Source: Pectobacterium actinidiae (GTDB lineage Bacteria > Pseudomonadota > Gammaproteobacteria > Enterobacterales > Enterobacteriaceae). From it: a stretch of DNA of 64,000 nt. How positions within the stretch are numbered: position 1 is the first letter of the stretch; every line of letters begins with the position of its first letter. A program made the position numbers and the translations under genes. The notes below the pieces were generated by a model. It saw nothing but the letters and a program-made list of their open reading frames with translations, was not told the origin of the DNA and ran no database searches. Positions 1 to 9,571 of the stretch are shown here, piece after piece. The stretch covers positions 124,001-188,000 of the forward strand of contig NZ_JRMH01000001.1 in the NCBI RefSeq assembly GCF_000803315.1. The letters run 5' to 3'.

Positions 1-903
1 ACGGTGCGGCAGCGCATCGTGCAGCAAGCAATACGCTGTTCAACCAAAAGCTGGGCTACGCCGTCGCTCGTGCCGCAGGTCAAAATTCTTTATACGGAAC
101 AGCATCATCCGCGTGTGCCGGTGATGTATGAACCGACGATTGTCATCATTTTTCAGGGCCAAAAGATTGGCTATCTGGGCGGAAAAACCTTCCAGTATGA
201 CCCGGAAAACTACCTGTTGATGACCGTGCCGCTGCCGTTCGAATGTGAAACGATAGCCAGCGTCGAGCACCCGCTGGTGGGAATGGCGATCCGTATCGAT
301 ATCCAGATGCTTCAGGATTTGCTGATCGACATTGGTGACGACGACAGCGCCGTCCGACCTTGTTCCTGCACATGCGGAGTGAACAGCGCGCCGCTGACCG
401 ATGAGATTCTGTGCGCCGTTGAACGGCTGCTGGATGCGATGGATAACCCGCGTGATGCCCGCGTGCTGGGCCCGACGATTGTGCGCGAGATTATCTATCA
501 TATGCTCTGTGGCGAGCGCGGTGCGGCGTTACAGGCGTTGGTGAATCGACACACGCACTTCAGCCAGATAGCCAAGTCTTTACGACGTATTGAAAACCAC
601 TACGCCGATAGCCTGAATGTGGAACAGCTGGCGGCTGAAGTGAACATGAGCGTCTCGGCGTTTCACCATAACTTTAAGGCCGTTACCAACACATCGCCGT
701 TGCAGTACCTGAAATCCTACCGTTTGCACAAAGCACGCGTAATGATGATCAACGATGGTTTGAGAGCGGGCGTCGCGGCCGCTCGCGTTGGGTATGAGAG
801 CGTGTCGCAGTTTAGTCGGGAATTTAAGCGCTATTTCGGTGCGACGCCGAGTGATGAAGTCACGAGAGTAAAGGCCAGTAACATGCTGGCTGAGGAAAGC
901 TGA
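1..903 (+). CDS. yqhC: AraC-family regulator, YqhC-like (5' end cut by window)
   Basis: Cytoplasmic DNA-binding regulator of the AraC family; in E. coli YqhC activates the aldehyde-reductase genes yqhD-dkgA. The frame is open to the first base, so the true start lies at or before the window edge. An AraC N-terminal domain covers roughly residues 25-180 (run VMYEP, then LLMTVPLPFECE). The C-terminal double helix-turn-helix follows at about 195-290, with the family pattern SVSAFHHNFK and SQFSREFKRYFG. Similarity to E. coli YqhC is recalled along most of the length, and yghB and metC follow as in E. coli, which supports orthology. A yqhD partner is not visible because the window begins here. Confidence 0.85.
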   Translation, partial: TVRQRIVQQAIRCSTKSWATPSLVPQVKILYTEQHHPRVPVMYEPTIVIIFQGQKIGYLGGKTFQYDPENYLLMTVPLPFECETIASVEHPLVGMAIRIDIQMLQDLLIDIGDDDSAVRPCSCTCGVNSAPLTDEILCAVERLLDAMDNPRDARVLGPTIVREIIYHMLCGERGAALQALVNRHTHFSQIAKSLRRIENHYADSLNVEQLAAEVNMSVSAFHHNFKAVTNTSPLQYLKSYRLHKARVMMINDGLRAGVAAARVGYESVSQFSREFKRYFGATPSDEVTRVKASNMLAEES

Positions 904-913
904 AGACGTTAAG

Positions 914-953
914 AAAACGTGCCGTTGCCCGATTAGGCGACCGCACGTTTTTT
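914..953. terminator. Hairpin terminator between yqhC and yghB
   Basis: AAAACGTGC pairs with GCACGTTTT, flanked by A-rich and T-rich tracts. It lies just after the yqhC stop and overlaps the 3' end of the convergent yghB gene, so it can act in both directions. Confidence 0.7.
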
Positions 954-1592
954 GCGCCACACCACGACAGCCATGCCGATCAGGCCGCTAACCAGCAAGA
1001 TAATCGGGAGCAGGATCAGCGCGGTCATGACCTGATCTTCATAGCGTTTGACCAGCGGAATGTGGCTGAGTGCGTAGCCGAGCGTGACAATCCCCCCGAC
1101 CCACAGCAGCCCGCTGAGCCAGTTGAAAATCTGAAAGCGCGTATTATTTAATCCCGAAATCCCCGCCATCGTTGGCAGCAGCGTGCGGATAAACGCTAAA
1201 AAGCGGCCAACCAGCAACGCCATCAGGCCGTGGCGGTGGAACAGGTGATGGGCGCGCTGGTGGTAATGGGCGGGAAGCTGTAACAGCCAGCCTTTCACCA
1301 AACGCGTATCACTCAGCCAGCGCCCTTGCAGGTAGCTGAGCCAACAGCCGAGGCTGGCGGCGACGGTGAGCAGAATCATCGTAGGGAAAAAGCTCATCAC
1401 GCCTTTGGCAATCATGGCACCGGTGAGCAGCAACAGGCTATCGCCGGGCAAAAAAGAGGCAGGGAGCAGGCCGTTTTCCAAAAATAGCGTCGTGAACAGA
1501 ATGCCGTACACCACCCAAATGACGTGGGGATCGGCCAGTGCACTAAAATCCTGCTGCCAGAGCGCCTGAATAATGTCGTGAACCACACTCAT
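933..1592 (-). CDS. yghB: DedA-family inner-membrane protein YghB
   Basis: Integral inner-membrane protein of the DedA family. YghB and YqjA of E. coli are partly redundant and are needed for normal membrane physiology, cell division and proton-motive-force homeostasis. At 219 aa it matches the E. coli length. The DedA signature [20 protein letters not shown] is followed by the [16 protein letters not shown] segment and several hydrophobic helices. The ATG at 1592 is chosen because GGGAAG lies just upstream and the N-terminus then matches E. coli YghB; an upstream in-frame start would add four residues. It sits beside metC as in E. coli. Confidence 0.93.
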   Translation of the reverse strand: MSVVHDIIQALWQQDFSALADPHVIWVVYGILFTTLFLENGLLPASFLPGDSLLLLTGAMIAKGVMSFFPTMILLTVAASLGCWLSYLQGRWLSDTRLVKGWLLQLPAHYHQRAHHLFHRHGLMALLVGRFLAFIRTLLPTMAGISGLNNTRFQIFNWLSGLLWVGGIVTLGYALSHIPLVKRYEDQVMTALILLPIILLVSGLIGMAVVVWRKKRAVA

Positions 1593-1926
1593 ATTACTTC
1601 CCACCAGTGACGATATTCACTATCTCTCAGGCTGCGGCGTGGAACGCTGTGTTACCTGAAATCTACTGCCTATCAAGTGTATATCAAGCCCTAAAATCAG
1701 TATGGGCAAAAACGCCTTGCCGCGTGATGAGAATGCGACAGGGCTTAATGCTTAATTTTGGTTAAGGTAACGCGGTTTTTTGGTAAGCGTTGACTCATGA
1801 TTATCATAACGCATTACCCACCGCGCCGCAGGGGAAATCAAGATGTGGCGACTTTATGGCCGTCACATTTTCTATATTTTATTTCCTGTCGTTTGGCTGC
1901 GGTGAGCTTACCGACGCCTTGTCAGA
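1593..1926. other. yghB-metC intergenic region
   Basis: About 330 bp between two minus-strand genes. It should carry the yghB promoter and the metC 3' end. No ORF, repeat or strong terminator was recognised. Confidence 0.4.
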
Positions 1927-3117
1927 CTAAGCGTTCAGTCGGCTAAAACCTGCGGCCAGATCGTCGATCAGATCGTCACTGTCTTCAAGTCCAATATGTA
2001 ACCGAATGAGAGTGCCAGTAAAATCCACACCGCCAGCAGGACGGATGGCTGCCAGATCTTCCGGCTGATTCGCCAGAATCAGCGACTCAAAGCCGCCCCA
2101 GGAGTACGCCATGCTGAAGTGTTCAAAGTTATCCAGATAGTGCGCCAGCGCCTCTTTGCTCAATTTCTCTTTCAACACAAACGAGAACAGGCCGTTGCAG
2201 CCCTTAAAGTCGCGTACGTAGAATTCATGCCCTTTGCACTCTGGTAAGGCCGGGTGGTTAACCACCGCGACTTCGGGTTGCTCCGACAGCCATTTTGCAA
2301 TGCGAATGCTGCTTTCCTGATGCTGTTTGAGTCTAATGCCCAGCGTACGCAGGCCACGGCTGGCGACATAGGCGGTGTCAGCATCGACCATTTGTCCCAT
2401 CAGGTAAGAGTGTTCCCGAAGTTGCGCCAGGCAGCGCTCGTTAGCGACCGCCGTACCGATCATGGCATCGGAATGCCCGACAATATATTTGGTGGCGGAC
2501 TGAATGGAGATATCAATATCAAAGTCGAATGCCCTGAATAAAATACCTGCCGCCCAGGTATTATCAATCATGACAATAATGTCGGGGTTGATGCGGCGCA
2601 CGGCTTGGACGATGGCGGGTACATCGTGTACTTCCATGGTGATGGAGCCGGGCGATTCGAGAAAGACGACTTTGGTATTAGGCTGGATCAATTCGGCAAT
2701 ACCGGCACCGATGAGTGGATCGAAATAGGTAGTGCTGACGTTCAGCTTACTGAGGACATTATTACAGAAACCCTGTGTGGGTTCATAGGCTGAACCGGTC
2801 ACTAACACATGGTCACCCGCCGCGACGAAAGAGAGAATCGCGTTAGAGATAGCCGCTGCACCGCATGGATACAACACACAGCCTGCGCCGCCTTCCAGTT
2901 CGACCATCGCTTCCTGAAACGAGAAATGGGTCAACGTGCCACGGCGGCCATAGAACAGCGCTCCCTTGGCACGGTTAATCGTGGCGTGTTTTTTGTCCTG
3001 TACGGTATCGAATACCAAAGAAGACGCGCGCTGAATAACAGGGTTGACGGAGCCGTGGGTGAATTTCTTGCTGCGTCCTGCGGCGACTAATGCTGTTGCC
3101 GTTTTTTTGCTTGTCAT
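1927..3117 (-). CDS. metC: Cystathionine beta-lyase MetC
   Basis: PLP enzyme that splits cystathionine into homocysteine, pyruvate and ammonia in methionine synthesis. At 396 aa it is one residue longer than E. coli MetC and is similar throughout. The Cys/Met-metabolism PLP signature is present, including the lysine in [19 protein letters not shown] and the aspartate in [11 protein letters not shown] at 3117 is preferred; GTG codons at 3123 and 3129 are possible, and an AAGGTGA Shine-Dalgarno lies just upstream of them. No convincing MetJ box was found upstream. In E. coli the next gene upstream is divergent exbB; here a carotenoid-oxygenase/TRAP block intervenes. Confidence 0.96.
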   Translation of the reverse strand: MTSKKTATALVAAGRSKKFTHGSVNPVIQRASSLVFDTVQDKKHATINRAKGALFYGRRGTLTHFSFQEAMVELEGGAGCVLYPCGAAAISNAILSFVAAGDHVLVTGSAYEPTQGFCNNVLSKLNVSTTYFDPLIGAGIAELIQPNTKVVFLESPGSITMEVHDVPAIVQAVRRINPDIIVMIDNTWAAGILFRAFDFDIDISIQSATKYIVGHSDAMIGTAVANERCLAQLREHSYLMGQMVDADTAYVASRGLRTLGIRLKQHQESSIRIAKWLSEQPEVAVVNHPALPECKGHEFYVRDFKGCNGLFSFVLKEKLSKEALAHYLDNFEHFSMAYSWGGFESLILANQPEDLAAIRPAGGVDFTGTLIRLHIGLEDSDDLIDDLAAGFSRLNA

Positions 3118-3453
3118 AACCACTATCACCTTTTCTGTTCAGTCCTGCCGGATGACTCACTACGCCGATGATTACCGACGGCGAACCGTGGGGAATCGCG
3201 GGGGCATGATTGGATTTATAAGCGTTCGATTTATGAGGTCTACGTTATCACGGGTTGGGCGGAGTGTGGGCGGGTTTTGCTATTGTTGAAAATATTTCTC
3301 TTTTGGAATTAAGCAGGGAAAGCTTGATGGATAGTCGTTCAGAAGGTTGGAGAGGTGAGTTGCTTTTATGCGCGGTAAATATCGCGAATGCCCCGCAAGC
3401 ACCGTGATTAAACCGGGCTTCCGGGGCAGATTACTCCATTACACGTTTTCGGT
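3118..3453. other. metC upstream region
   Basis: About 335 bp between the metC start and the carotenoid-oxygenase stop, both on the minus strand. It should hold the metC promoter. GC-rich inverted runs near 3411-3427 could end the oxygenase transcript. No ORF was supported. Confidence 0.4.
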
Positions 3454-4905
3454 TTATTTTCCTGACCAGTTGCCGTGCAGGGACATCCGTAGACGGAAAG
3501 GGACTTTTACTCTTGCGACCGGCCCTTGAGTCCATTGAGCGGTATCGAGGATGATCAAATCCGATGTGCGTTTTCTCAGGTCGTTCATGACGCAGACGAC
3601 CCATCCGTCGCCTTCCGCCGCCTGTGCATGGCGCGGAATGAAGATCGGTTCCTGAAAACATTGTGCATCGCCCGGATACCACATTTCACTTTCCCCCGTG
3701 ACTACATTGATGCGGGCCAACTGGTTGAAAAACTGGAATGGTGGAGCACCGAGCGTCGCGGTATCAAAAGGCAGCTGCGGATCGTAAGCCAGCGTGAAAC
3801 CGTAATGATAAGGTTTGCCGCTGTAGCGCTCATCGCATCGTGGGAATTCGCATGGGAAAGGTGTACGGGTCAGCAATTGCGGAGTGACAGTCGTATCGTC
3901 TGCGTTCAGATCAAAAGTCCAGCGCATCAGCGCCGCTTTCAGCGCTTCTGGCGGCGGGACGTAGCCGCCTTCCTCTGGGAAAAAGTAAAAGACGTTACCG
4001 TTGGTCACGGGCATATCGACGAAAATTTTGCTGCCTTCTTCATAAGCGTTAAGCGTATGCCCCTGGAAGCCGTTTGCCGGGCCGTAAAACCAGCGTACAT
4101 CATCGGCGGAACCGTCCCGCGGCACGATACCGAACAGTTGTGGCAGGTCTGGCTGCCATTGGAAGTGTTGGCCGCCGCTTTTCATACGATCAAGATCGGC
4201 AGTCAGCGGAATGATGGGGAAAACGACGTAATTTTGCGTGACGGCAAAGTCGTGGATCATGGCGGCATAGGGAGCCTGAAACCAGATCTCTCGTACCAGT
4301 TTGCCTTCGGCACTGATTTCAAAATAGGCAATATCAGGCGTTGCTTCGCCTTTTGCTTCATAGGCGAAGCAAAGCAGAGCGCCTGTATCCGGATCCACTT
4401 TCGGGTGGGCAGTGAAGGTTGCCGACGTGATTTGCCCGTGAAAATCCCATTCACCCAGCGTTTCCAGCGTATCCAGATCCATTGCCCACGGTAAGGCATC
4501 TTCCTTCATTGCCAGCAGAACGCCATTATGTTCGATCACCGTCGTGTTGGCGGTGGTGTTGTTGTCGGCTGCCAGCGGGTCGTTGGTATAGACGTTGCGG
4601 TAAGTACCGTTTAAGGAGCGATGCTCACGTCGCTGTGCTTTTAGGCGTTCGGTTTCAACATAGCGCCGTTGTAGGCTGACTCTGCCGTTCTCAAAGCGGA
4701 AAGCACTGACGATACCGTCGCCGTTGAAGAAAATATCTTTGCCCAGCATCGGCGGGTAGTGAGGATCGGGAGCAACCTGATAAAAGGTGCCTTTGATCGC
4801 TTCCGGAAGCGTCCCTTCGACTTCGAGATCGACGACGCTGACTTCAACACGACTCGGTTGATAAAGTCCGGTGAATTCGGGAATGTTTGGGAATTGCAGG
4901 CTCAT
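3454..4905 (-). CDS. Carotenoid cleavage oxygenase family protein
   Basis: Non-haem iron(II) dioxygenase of the RPE65/carotenoid-cleavage/lignostilbene-dioxygenase family, which splits conjugated double bonds of carotenoids or stilbenes. The four family iron-ligand histidines appear at about residue 167 (TAHPK), 216 (MIHDF), 283 (QGHTL) and 478 (LHGNW), so the enzyme looks intact. The ATG at 4905 gives 483 aa and has GGAGAG seven bases upstream; longer in-frame starts up to 5088 run into the divergent promoter and are unlikely. A TetR gene is divergently transcribed. The substrate cannot be read from sequence; plant phenolic stilbenes or apocarotenoids are both plausible for a plant-associated host. 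Confidence 0.88.
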   Translation of the reverse strand: MSLQFPNIPEFTGLYQPSRVEVSVVDLEVEGTLPEAIKGTFYQVAPDPHYPPMLGKDIFFNGDGIVSAFRFENGRVSLQRRYVETERLKAQRREHRSLNGTYRNVYTNDPLAADNNTTANTTVIEHNGVLLAMKEDALPWAMDLDTLETLGEWDFHGQITSATFTAHPKVDPDTGALLCFAYEAKGEATPDIAYFEISAEGKLVREIWFQAPYAAMIHDFAVTQNYVVFPIIPLTADLDRMKSGGQHFQWQPDLPQLFGIVPRDGSADDVRWFYGPANGFQGHTLNAYEEGSKIFVDMPVTNGNVFYFFPEEGGYVPPPEALKAALMRWTFDLNADDTTVTPQLLTRTPFPCEFPRCDERYSGKPYHYGFTLAYDPQLPFDTATLGAPPFQFFNQLARINVVTGESEMWYPGDAQCFQEPIFIPRHAQAAEGDGWVVCVMNDLRKRTSDLIILDTAQWTQGPVARVKVPFRLRMSLHGNWSGK

Positions 4906-5071
4906 ACAGGTGCTCTCCATTATTATGGTTTGTCTAAGAATTAGTACCTCGCCAGCGCCAGAATCGTTGAGTTTGGTGCGGGCGATACAGCGTGTAATAC
5001 CTTTCATCGTGCAGTCTGTAGAAAAGCGATGCGATGAGTCGCTGTTCCGAAAGGTGGTACCTTTCAATAAC

Positions 5072-5138
5072 TGAACGATTCCGTACAATTAATCATGGTC
5101 TGGATCAAAGATCAATATTTCCTGTACTATATCGTTCA
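5072..5138. promoter_or_regulatory. Two TetR-type operator candidates
   Basis: TGAACGATTCCGTACA (5072-5087) and TGTACTATATCGTTCA (5123-5138) are inverted copies that agree at 13 of 16 positions. Each half also reads as an imperfect palindrome, TGAAC-N6-GTACA. Centres are 51 bp apart, close to five helical turns. The sites lie between the divergent oxygenase and TetR genes. Confidence 0.6.
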
Positions 5139-5162
5139 CAAAAAGTGCGGAAGAGTAGAGAC

Positions 5163-5771
5163 ATGCGTAAAAAAACAGAAGCTAGGCGTTTGCAATTCGT
5201 GATGGCGGCAGGAAAGTTATTTATGGATCATGGGTTTGCTGCGGTGACGATGGAGTCTATTGCGGCGGAGGCGACCAGCTCTAAAGTGACGCTGTATAAC
5301 TACTTTTCCTCCAAGGAAGCGCTGTTTGAAGCCTATCTTCTCGAAGCGGGCAAGGGAATGGTGGAGCGACTGCTGGATTCGTCAACGAATGGTCAGACGC
5401 GCGACGAAACGCTGCACCATCTGGGACGATCCTATCTGGAACTGGTGACGAAACCCGATATTGTGGCGTTAAACCGTCTGACGATCGGCGAAGCCGGGCG
5501 TTTCCCTGAATTATCGCGCCTGTTCTATACGCTGGGCCCAAAGAGAACACTTTCCAGTATCGAAGAAGTCATGAGCCAACTGATGGAAAAAGGATGGATA
5601 CGTCAGGCTGAAGTACGTAAGGTCTCCCTGCATTTTAAAGCGCTGTGTGAGGCGGAAATGCTGGAAAGGATATTGTGGGGTCTCGAACCGGTTGAGGTTG
5701 AACCTGACGTGCTGGAAGCCGCTGCTCTATCTGGCGTGGAAGCATTTATTCAGCTGTATGGTAAGGAATAG
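5163..5771 (+). CDS. TetR-family transcriptional regulator
   Basis: One-component repressor of 202 aa. The N-terminal helix-turn-helix spans about residues 10-55 (FAAVTMESIAAEA, then KVTLYNYFSSKEALFEAYL), followed by a helical ligand-binding domain. ATG at 5163 is preferred because GGAAGAG precedes it and the protein then starts just before the DNA-binding domain; the longer frame from 5034 overlaps the operator region. Divergent placement from the carotenoid oxygenase, with inverted repeats between them, suggests it controls that gene and itself. The ligand is unknown. Confidence 0.88.
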   Translation: MRKKTEARRLQFVMAAGKLFMDHGFAAVTMESIAAEATSSKVTLYNYFSSKEALFEAYLLEAGKGMVERLLDSSTNGQTRDETLHHLGRSYLELVTKPDIVALNRLTIGEAGRFPELSRLFYTLGPKRTLSSIEEVMSQLMEKGWIRQAEVRKVSLHFKALCEAEMLERILWGLEPVEVEPDVLEAAALSGVEAFIQLYGKE

Positions 5772-5782
5772 AACACGGGAGG

Positions 5783-5815
5783 CACCATAGGATTGCCGGA
5801 ATCCTATGGTGTTTA
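5783..5815 (+). terminator. Hairpin after the TetR gene
   Basis: Perfect 12-bp stem CACCATAGGATT / AATCCTATGGTG with a 5-base loop, followed by GTTTATT. The T-run is weak, but the position just after the stop suits a terminator. Confidence 0.6.
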
Positions 5816-5908
5816 TTGCCTGTCGTTTCCCCCGTCTAACAGACGAGGGGGTTACACAACGCATTGATCGCAAATCTATATTTACGGATTAATGAGCATC
5901 ACTGAGCG

Positions 5909-7201
5909 TTAACCCGTATGAACACCAAAGAATTTGGGCAACCAGAGCGAGATAGCCGGAATATAGGTGACCAGCATCAGCACAAAGAAAAGTCCGCAGT
6001 AGAAGGGCAGCATCGCTTTAACGACCTGTTCTATCTTCTGCTTACTCACCGCACTGGCGACGAAGAGTACCGACCCTACCGGCGGGGTAATCAGGCCGAT
6101 CCCGAGGTTCACCAGCATGATCATACCGAAATGCACCGGATCGATGCCGAGCGAGTGGGCGACAGGCAGCAGAACGGGCGTCAGGATCAAGATCAGCGGT
6201 GCCATGTCCATCAGCGTACCGACCAACAGCAGCATGATGTTAATCCACATCAGAATGACGTACTTGTTATCCGAAATAGAGGTGAAAAACTCGGTAATGC
6301 GGCTCGGTAGCTGCATGTAGGTCATGATGGCACCGAACGCGGCAGCGAAGCCGATCAGGATCATCACGATCGTGACGGTTTTTACCGTGCGGTACATCAG
6401 CTTGGGCAGTTCTGACCACTTATAATCTTTATAGATAAACATGGTCACGAAGAAGGACCACAGGCAGGCGATGGCCGCAGACTCGGTCGCGGTAAAAATA
6501 CCAGACAGAATCCCGCCCATGATGATGACTACCGTCATCAATCCCCACAGAGTATCGACAAAGATTTTCAGCGCCTGACGGAACGGTACGCGTTCGCCTT
6601 TGGGATAGCCCCGCCGATGGGCGAAACCGACGCACATCACCATCAGAGTCAGGCTGAGCAGCAGACCGGGCAGGATCCCTGCGATAAACAGCGAGGCAAT
6701 CGAAACCGTGCCGCCGGTTGCCAGTGAGTAGATCACGGAGTTATGGCTCGGTGGCGTCAGAATCGCCTGCACGGAGCCGCTGGCGGTGACGGCGGCAGAG
6801 AAATCACGCGGGTAACCCTTCTTCTCCATTTCCGGGATCATCACTGAACCGATAGAAGCCGTATCTGCCACGGAGGAGCCGGATATCGCGCCGAAAAACG
6901 TCGAGGCGACGATGTTAACCAGCGACAAGCCGCCGCGAATAAAGCCGACAAAGATGTAAGCGAAGCTGACCAGCCGACGGGCGATGCCGCCTTCTGCCAT
7001 AATGGCACCCGCCAGAATGAAGAAGGGGATGGCCAGCAGCGAAAATTTGTTCACGCCGTTGGTAATCTGGATCATGACCGCCTCAAGCGGCAGCTCGATC
7101 CAGAAAGCACCAACAATCGCGCTCAACCCTACCGCGTAAGCGACGGGAACGCCGACCGCCAACAGCACGGCTAGCGCAGCAATAAGAATAAATGCATCCA
7201 T
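5909..7201 (-). CDS. TRAP transporter large permease subunit (DctM family)
   Basis: The large 430-aa membrane subunit that carries the ion-coupled translocation path of a tripartite ATP-independent periplasmic (TRAP) transporter. The protein is a run of about a dozen hydrophobic helices. It has the DctM-type GSSVADTASIG and ITPPVGSVLF segments, which belong to its two repeated halves. The start has GGAG nine bases upstream. It ends a dctP-dctQ-dctM gene order and lies 15 bp after the small subunit. Substrate is set by the binding protein. Confidence 0.93.
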   Translation of the reverse strand: MDAFILIAALAVLLAVGVPVAYAVGLSAIVGAFWIELPLEAVMIQITNGVNKFSLLAIPFFILAGAIMAEGGIARRLVSFAYIFVGFIRGGLSLVNIVASTFFGAISGSSVADTASIGSVMIPEMEKKGYPRDFSAAVTASGSVQAILTPPSHNSVIYSLATGGTVSIASLFIAGILPGLLLSLTLMVMCVGFAHRRGYPKGERVPFRQALKIFVDTLWGLMTVVIIMGGILSGIFTATESAAIACLWSFFVTMFIYKDYKWSELPKLMYRTVKTVTIVMILIGFAAAFGAIMTYMQLPSRITEFFTSISDNKYVILMWINIMLLLVGTLMDMAPLILILTPVLLPVAHSLGIDPVHFGMIMLVNLGIGLITPPVGSVLFVASAVSKQKIEQVVKAMLPFYCGLFFVLMLVTYIPAISLWLPKFFGVHTG

Positions 7202-7216
7202 GGTATTGGCTCCGAA

Positions 7217-7723
7217 TTAAGAACTGCCAAGCATTACCACAGGGCGCTTATCCTGCGGGCCGAAAAACATTTTTTCGATGATAAAGAGTACGGTGATGAA
7301 CGAACCGATAGGCAGGGGTAAATAACTTTCACCTGCGGTTAATAATGGAAATTCCGCAACGGGCTGTTCCCATAATTCTATGCAGAGCACGGCGCTGTAA
7401 TAGAGAATAAACAGGCTAATTAAAAGCATCAGGATATTCGACAGATGAACGCAAATCTTCTTACCGGATTCTGGCAATCTGTCGGTCAACATACTGACGG
7501 CAATATGTGAGTTAGAACGGTAACTGACTGCTGCACCGACGAAAGTAAACGTCACCATACAAATAATTGAAATGGGTTCTGGCCAGGATAATGCCGCATT
7601 TAAAACATAGCGTGCGAATATGCCAATAGGAATTATTAGCGTCATAATTAATAACGCCAGACCAGAAACCCACATGGCAAGACGATAGAGTACATCCATA
7701 CTTGATAGATAAGATTGTGCCAT
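7217..7723 (-). CDS. TRAP transporter small permease subunit (DctQ family)
   Basis: Four-helix membrane protein of 168 aa that pairs with the DctM subunit. The family signature is seen in SWPEPISIICMVTFTFVGAAV, and hydrophobic segments start near residues 10, 45, 90 and 130. The gene is 15 bp ahead of dctM and about 200 bp after dctP. The 7724-7920 spacer shows no clear terminator, so read-through from dctP is likely. Confidence 0.88.
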   Translation of the reverse strand: MAQSYLSSMDVLYRLAMWVSGLALLIMTLIIPIGIFARYVLNAALSWPEPISIICMVTFTFVGAAVSYRSNSHIAVSMLTDRLPESGKKICVHLSNILMLLISLFILYYSAVLCIELWEQPVAEFPLLTAGESYLPLPIGSFITVLFIIEKMFFGPQDKRPVVMLGSS

Positions 7724-7920
7724 TGTGCCGCCTATATTCGCTAAACAATAAGCGAAGGGGGATTGTTGATATCAAGGGCGGATAAATAGAGCGCTATTTA
7801 TGACGTCGCTGACAAGTCCGTCGAACGGTGATAATGGATAAGTCTTCCATTATTACCGTTTTCATTTCGTAAGCCGGTTCGTCAATCGTCTGCTATTTAT
7901 CCGCTGGAATACGGTCTCGA

Positions 7921-8898
7921 TTATTGGACGTCGGCGACGGCTTTAATCAACTCCTGATATTTGGCACCAAATTGATCGCGTACAGGCTGCGTAGCTTTGA
8001 AATAGTACTCGGTATCAATATCATGGAACTGAACGCCACCGGCCTTCATTTTATCCAGAGATTGCTGAGTATATTCATTCCACAGTACGCGCTGTTCTTG
8101 CTGTGCTTCCTTCGCCAGTTTCAGGATAAGATCCTGATCCTCTTTAGAAAGTTTGTCCCATTTGGTTTTGGAATACAGGAACAGCTCAGGAATAATGAAG
8201 TGACGGCTCCAGGTGAAATTCTTGGCAACAGGCATGTAGTTATGCGCAACATAGGTCGGCGGATTATTTTCTGTGCCGTCAATCACGCCGGTTTGCATGC
8301 CGCTGAAGACTTCGCTGGTGCCCATGGCGATGGCGTTAGCGCCCATAGCTTTCAACGTTGCGAGAGCAACCTGACTGGTTTGAACGCGAATTTTCATGCC
8401 TTTGAGGTCTTCAGGTTTTGCAACAGGCTGTTTGGTAATTAAATTACGCGTTCCTGCATCCATCCAGCCCAGAAAAATCAATTTTGATTTACTGCTATGG
8501 GTAATTTTGTCACCAATTTCCTGACCAATTTTTCCATCCAGCACTTTGTGAAGATGATCTTCATCACGGAAAATATAGGGCAGGGTGAAGACTTCTATTT
8601 CTGGTAAAATAGCGGCAACAGGCGTCATTGATACACGGATAATATCAATTGCACCGAGCTGTGCCTGCTCAATCATTTGTTTCTCATCACCTAATACGCC
8701 GCCAGGAAAGGTTTTAATTTCCAGCCTGCCATTCGTTGCCGCTTTTAATTTCTCTCCCATTTTTTGGACAGCAACGACATTAGGGTAACCTTCAGGGTGA
8801 ACATCGGAGGCTTTAATTTGTTGTGCCTGAATTGCTTGACTCATCAGTAATGCAGTAGAGCCCAGACAAACGCCGATCAATGCTTTCGACAGCTTCAT
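7921..8898 (-). CDS. TRAP transporter substrate-binding protein (DctP family)
   Basis: Periplasmic solute receptor of 325 aa. A signal peptide covers about residues 1-25, ending SQAIQA. The DctP fold follows, with GGVLGDEKQMIEQAQLGAID and the conserved ligand arginine in GMKIRVQTSQ; the hinge-region run GVIDGTENNPPTY is typical of carboxylate and sugar-acid binders. The start has GGAG eight bases upstream. The ligand is probably an organic or sugar acid, but it cannot be named from sequence. It heads the operon with dctQ and dctM. Confidence 0.9.
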   Translation of the reverse strand: MKLSKALIGVCLGSTALLMSQAIQAQQIKASDVHPEGYPNVVAVQKMGEKLKAATNGRLEIKTFPGGVLGDEKQMIEQAQLGAIDIIRVSMTPVAAILPEIEVFTLPYIFRDEDHLHKVLDGKIGQEIGDKITHSSKSKLIFLGWMDAGTRNLITKQPVAKPEDLKGMKIRVQTSQVALATLKAMGANAIAMGTSEVFSGMQTGVIDGTENNPPTYVAHNYMPVAKNFTWSRHFIIPELFLYSKTKWDKLSKEDQDLILKLAKEAQQEQRVLWNEYTQQSLDKMKAGGVQFHDIDTEYYFKATQPVRDQFGAKYQELIKAVADVQ

Positions 8899-9571
8899 TG
8901 AGTTATCTCCAGAGGTAGGGTGACATTATCGATAATCAAATGGTGATCTAAAAATATAAACCCATGAAAAATAGAGTAATGAATAGTGGGTTTACTGGCG
9001 AGAGGACGGCGTCCTTGTGTTGGCTATTATCGTGGCGCGCGTCGATATTCTCTATGGGTAAGCTAACCTATTATACAACTTCGTAGAATGACTCGTGTCA
9101 CAAAAGAAAAAGCTAATATGAAATGCTGTTTTATATGGATTTTATTCCTGAATTATTAATCTATATATGCGTAACATGGTGTTTTTATTTATCTTATTGT
9201 GTACATGTGTTTCTGTATATTTCATTAAACTTATCTCCACCTACCATAAAATGGTGTGATAACTTAATGTCGATCACAAAAACCTCACGGTATAAGGCTA
9301 CGTTTCAGGTGAGAACCTGCGGCTATCTCCTGCCAGGGATATTCCCGAATGCTATTTTTCATGACTTTTTTATGCCTTTCCTGTCGATGTGTAGGTAATA
9401 CCCCTAAAAACCCTGTCAGAACGCAAGAAAAAGTGTGTTATCTGGTGTAAATAATAATGAGAACGACTATCAATTCGTTCAGGGTTTGGTATCATTTCAG
9501 GCTGCGTTATTGCGGCATTATACCTGCGGGTATGTGCAGGTATTGTACAGAATGAACGGTGGAGGCACAGC
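8899..9571. other. Long AT-rich dctP-exbB intergenic region
   Basis: About 670 bp separating divergent dctP and exbB. It holds both promoters. A KdgR-like palindrome TATGAAATGCTGTTTTATA is at 9117-9135 and a Fur-like box at 9453-9471. A 91-codon frame at 9123-9398 has no recognisable features and is probably not a gene. Confidence 0.5.
9453..9471. promoter_or_regulatory. Fur box upstream of exbBD
   Basis: AATAATGAGAACGACTATC matches 14 of 19 positions of the Fur consensus and lies about 100 bp before the exbB start. Iron repression of exbBD is established in enterobacteria. Confidence 0.7.

Noticed and set aside
3118..3300. Possible MetJ box upstream of metC
   Set aside because: Only an isolated GTCTACG-like run was found, not tandem AGACGTCT-type repeats.
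3526..4494. 322-codon frame opposite the carotenoid oxygenase gene
   Set aside because: The minus strand encodes a full family protein with all metal ligands; the plus-strand frame has no recognisable features.
9123..9398. 91-codon frame upstream of exbB
   Set aside because: AT-rich, no ribosome site of note, no recognisable domain, and it overlaps the region expected to hold two promoters.
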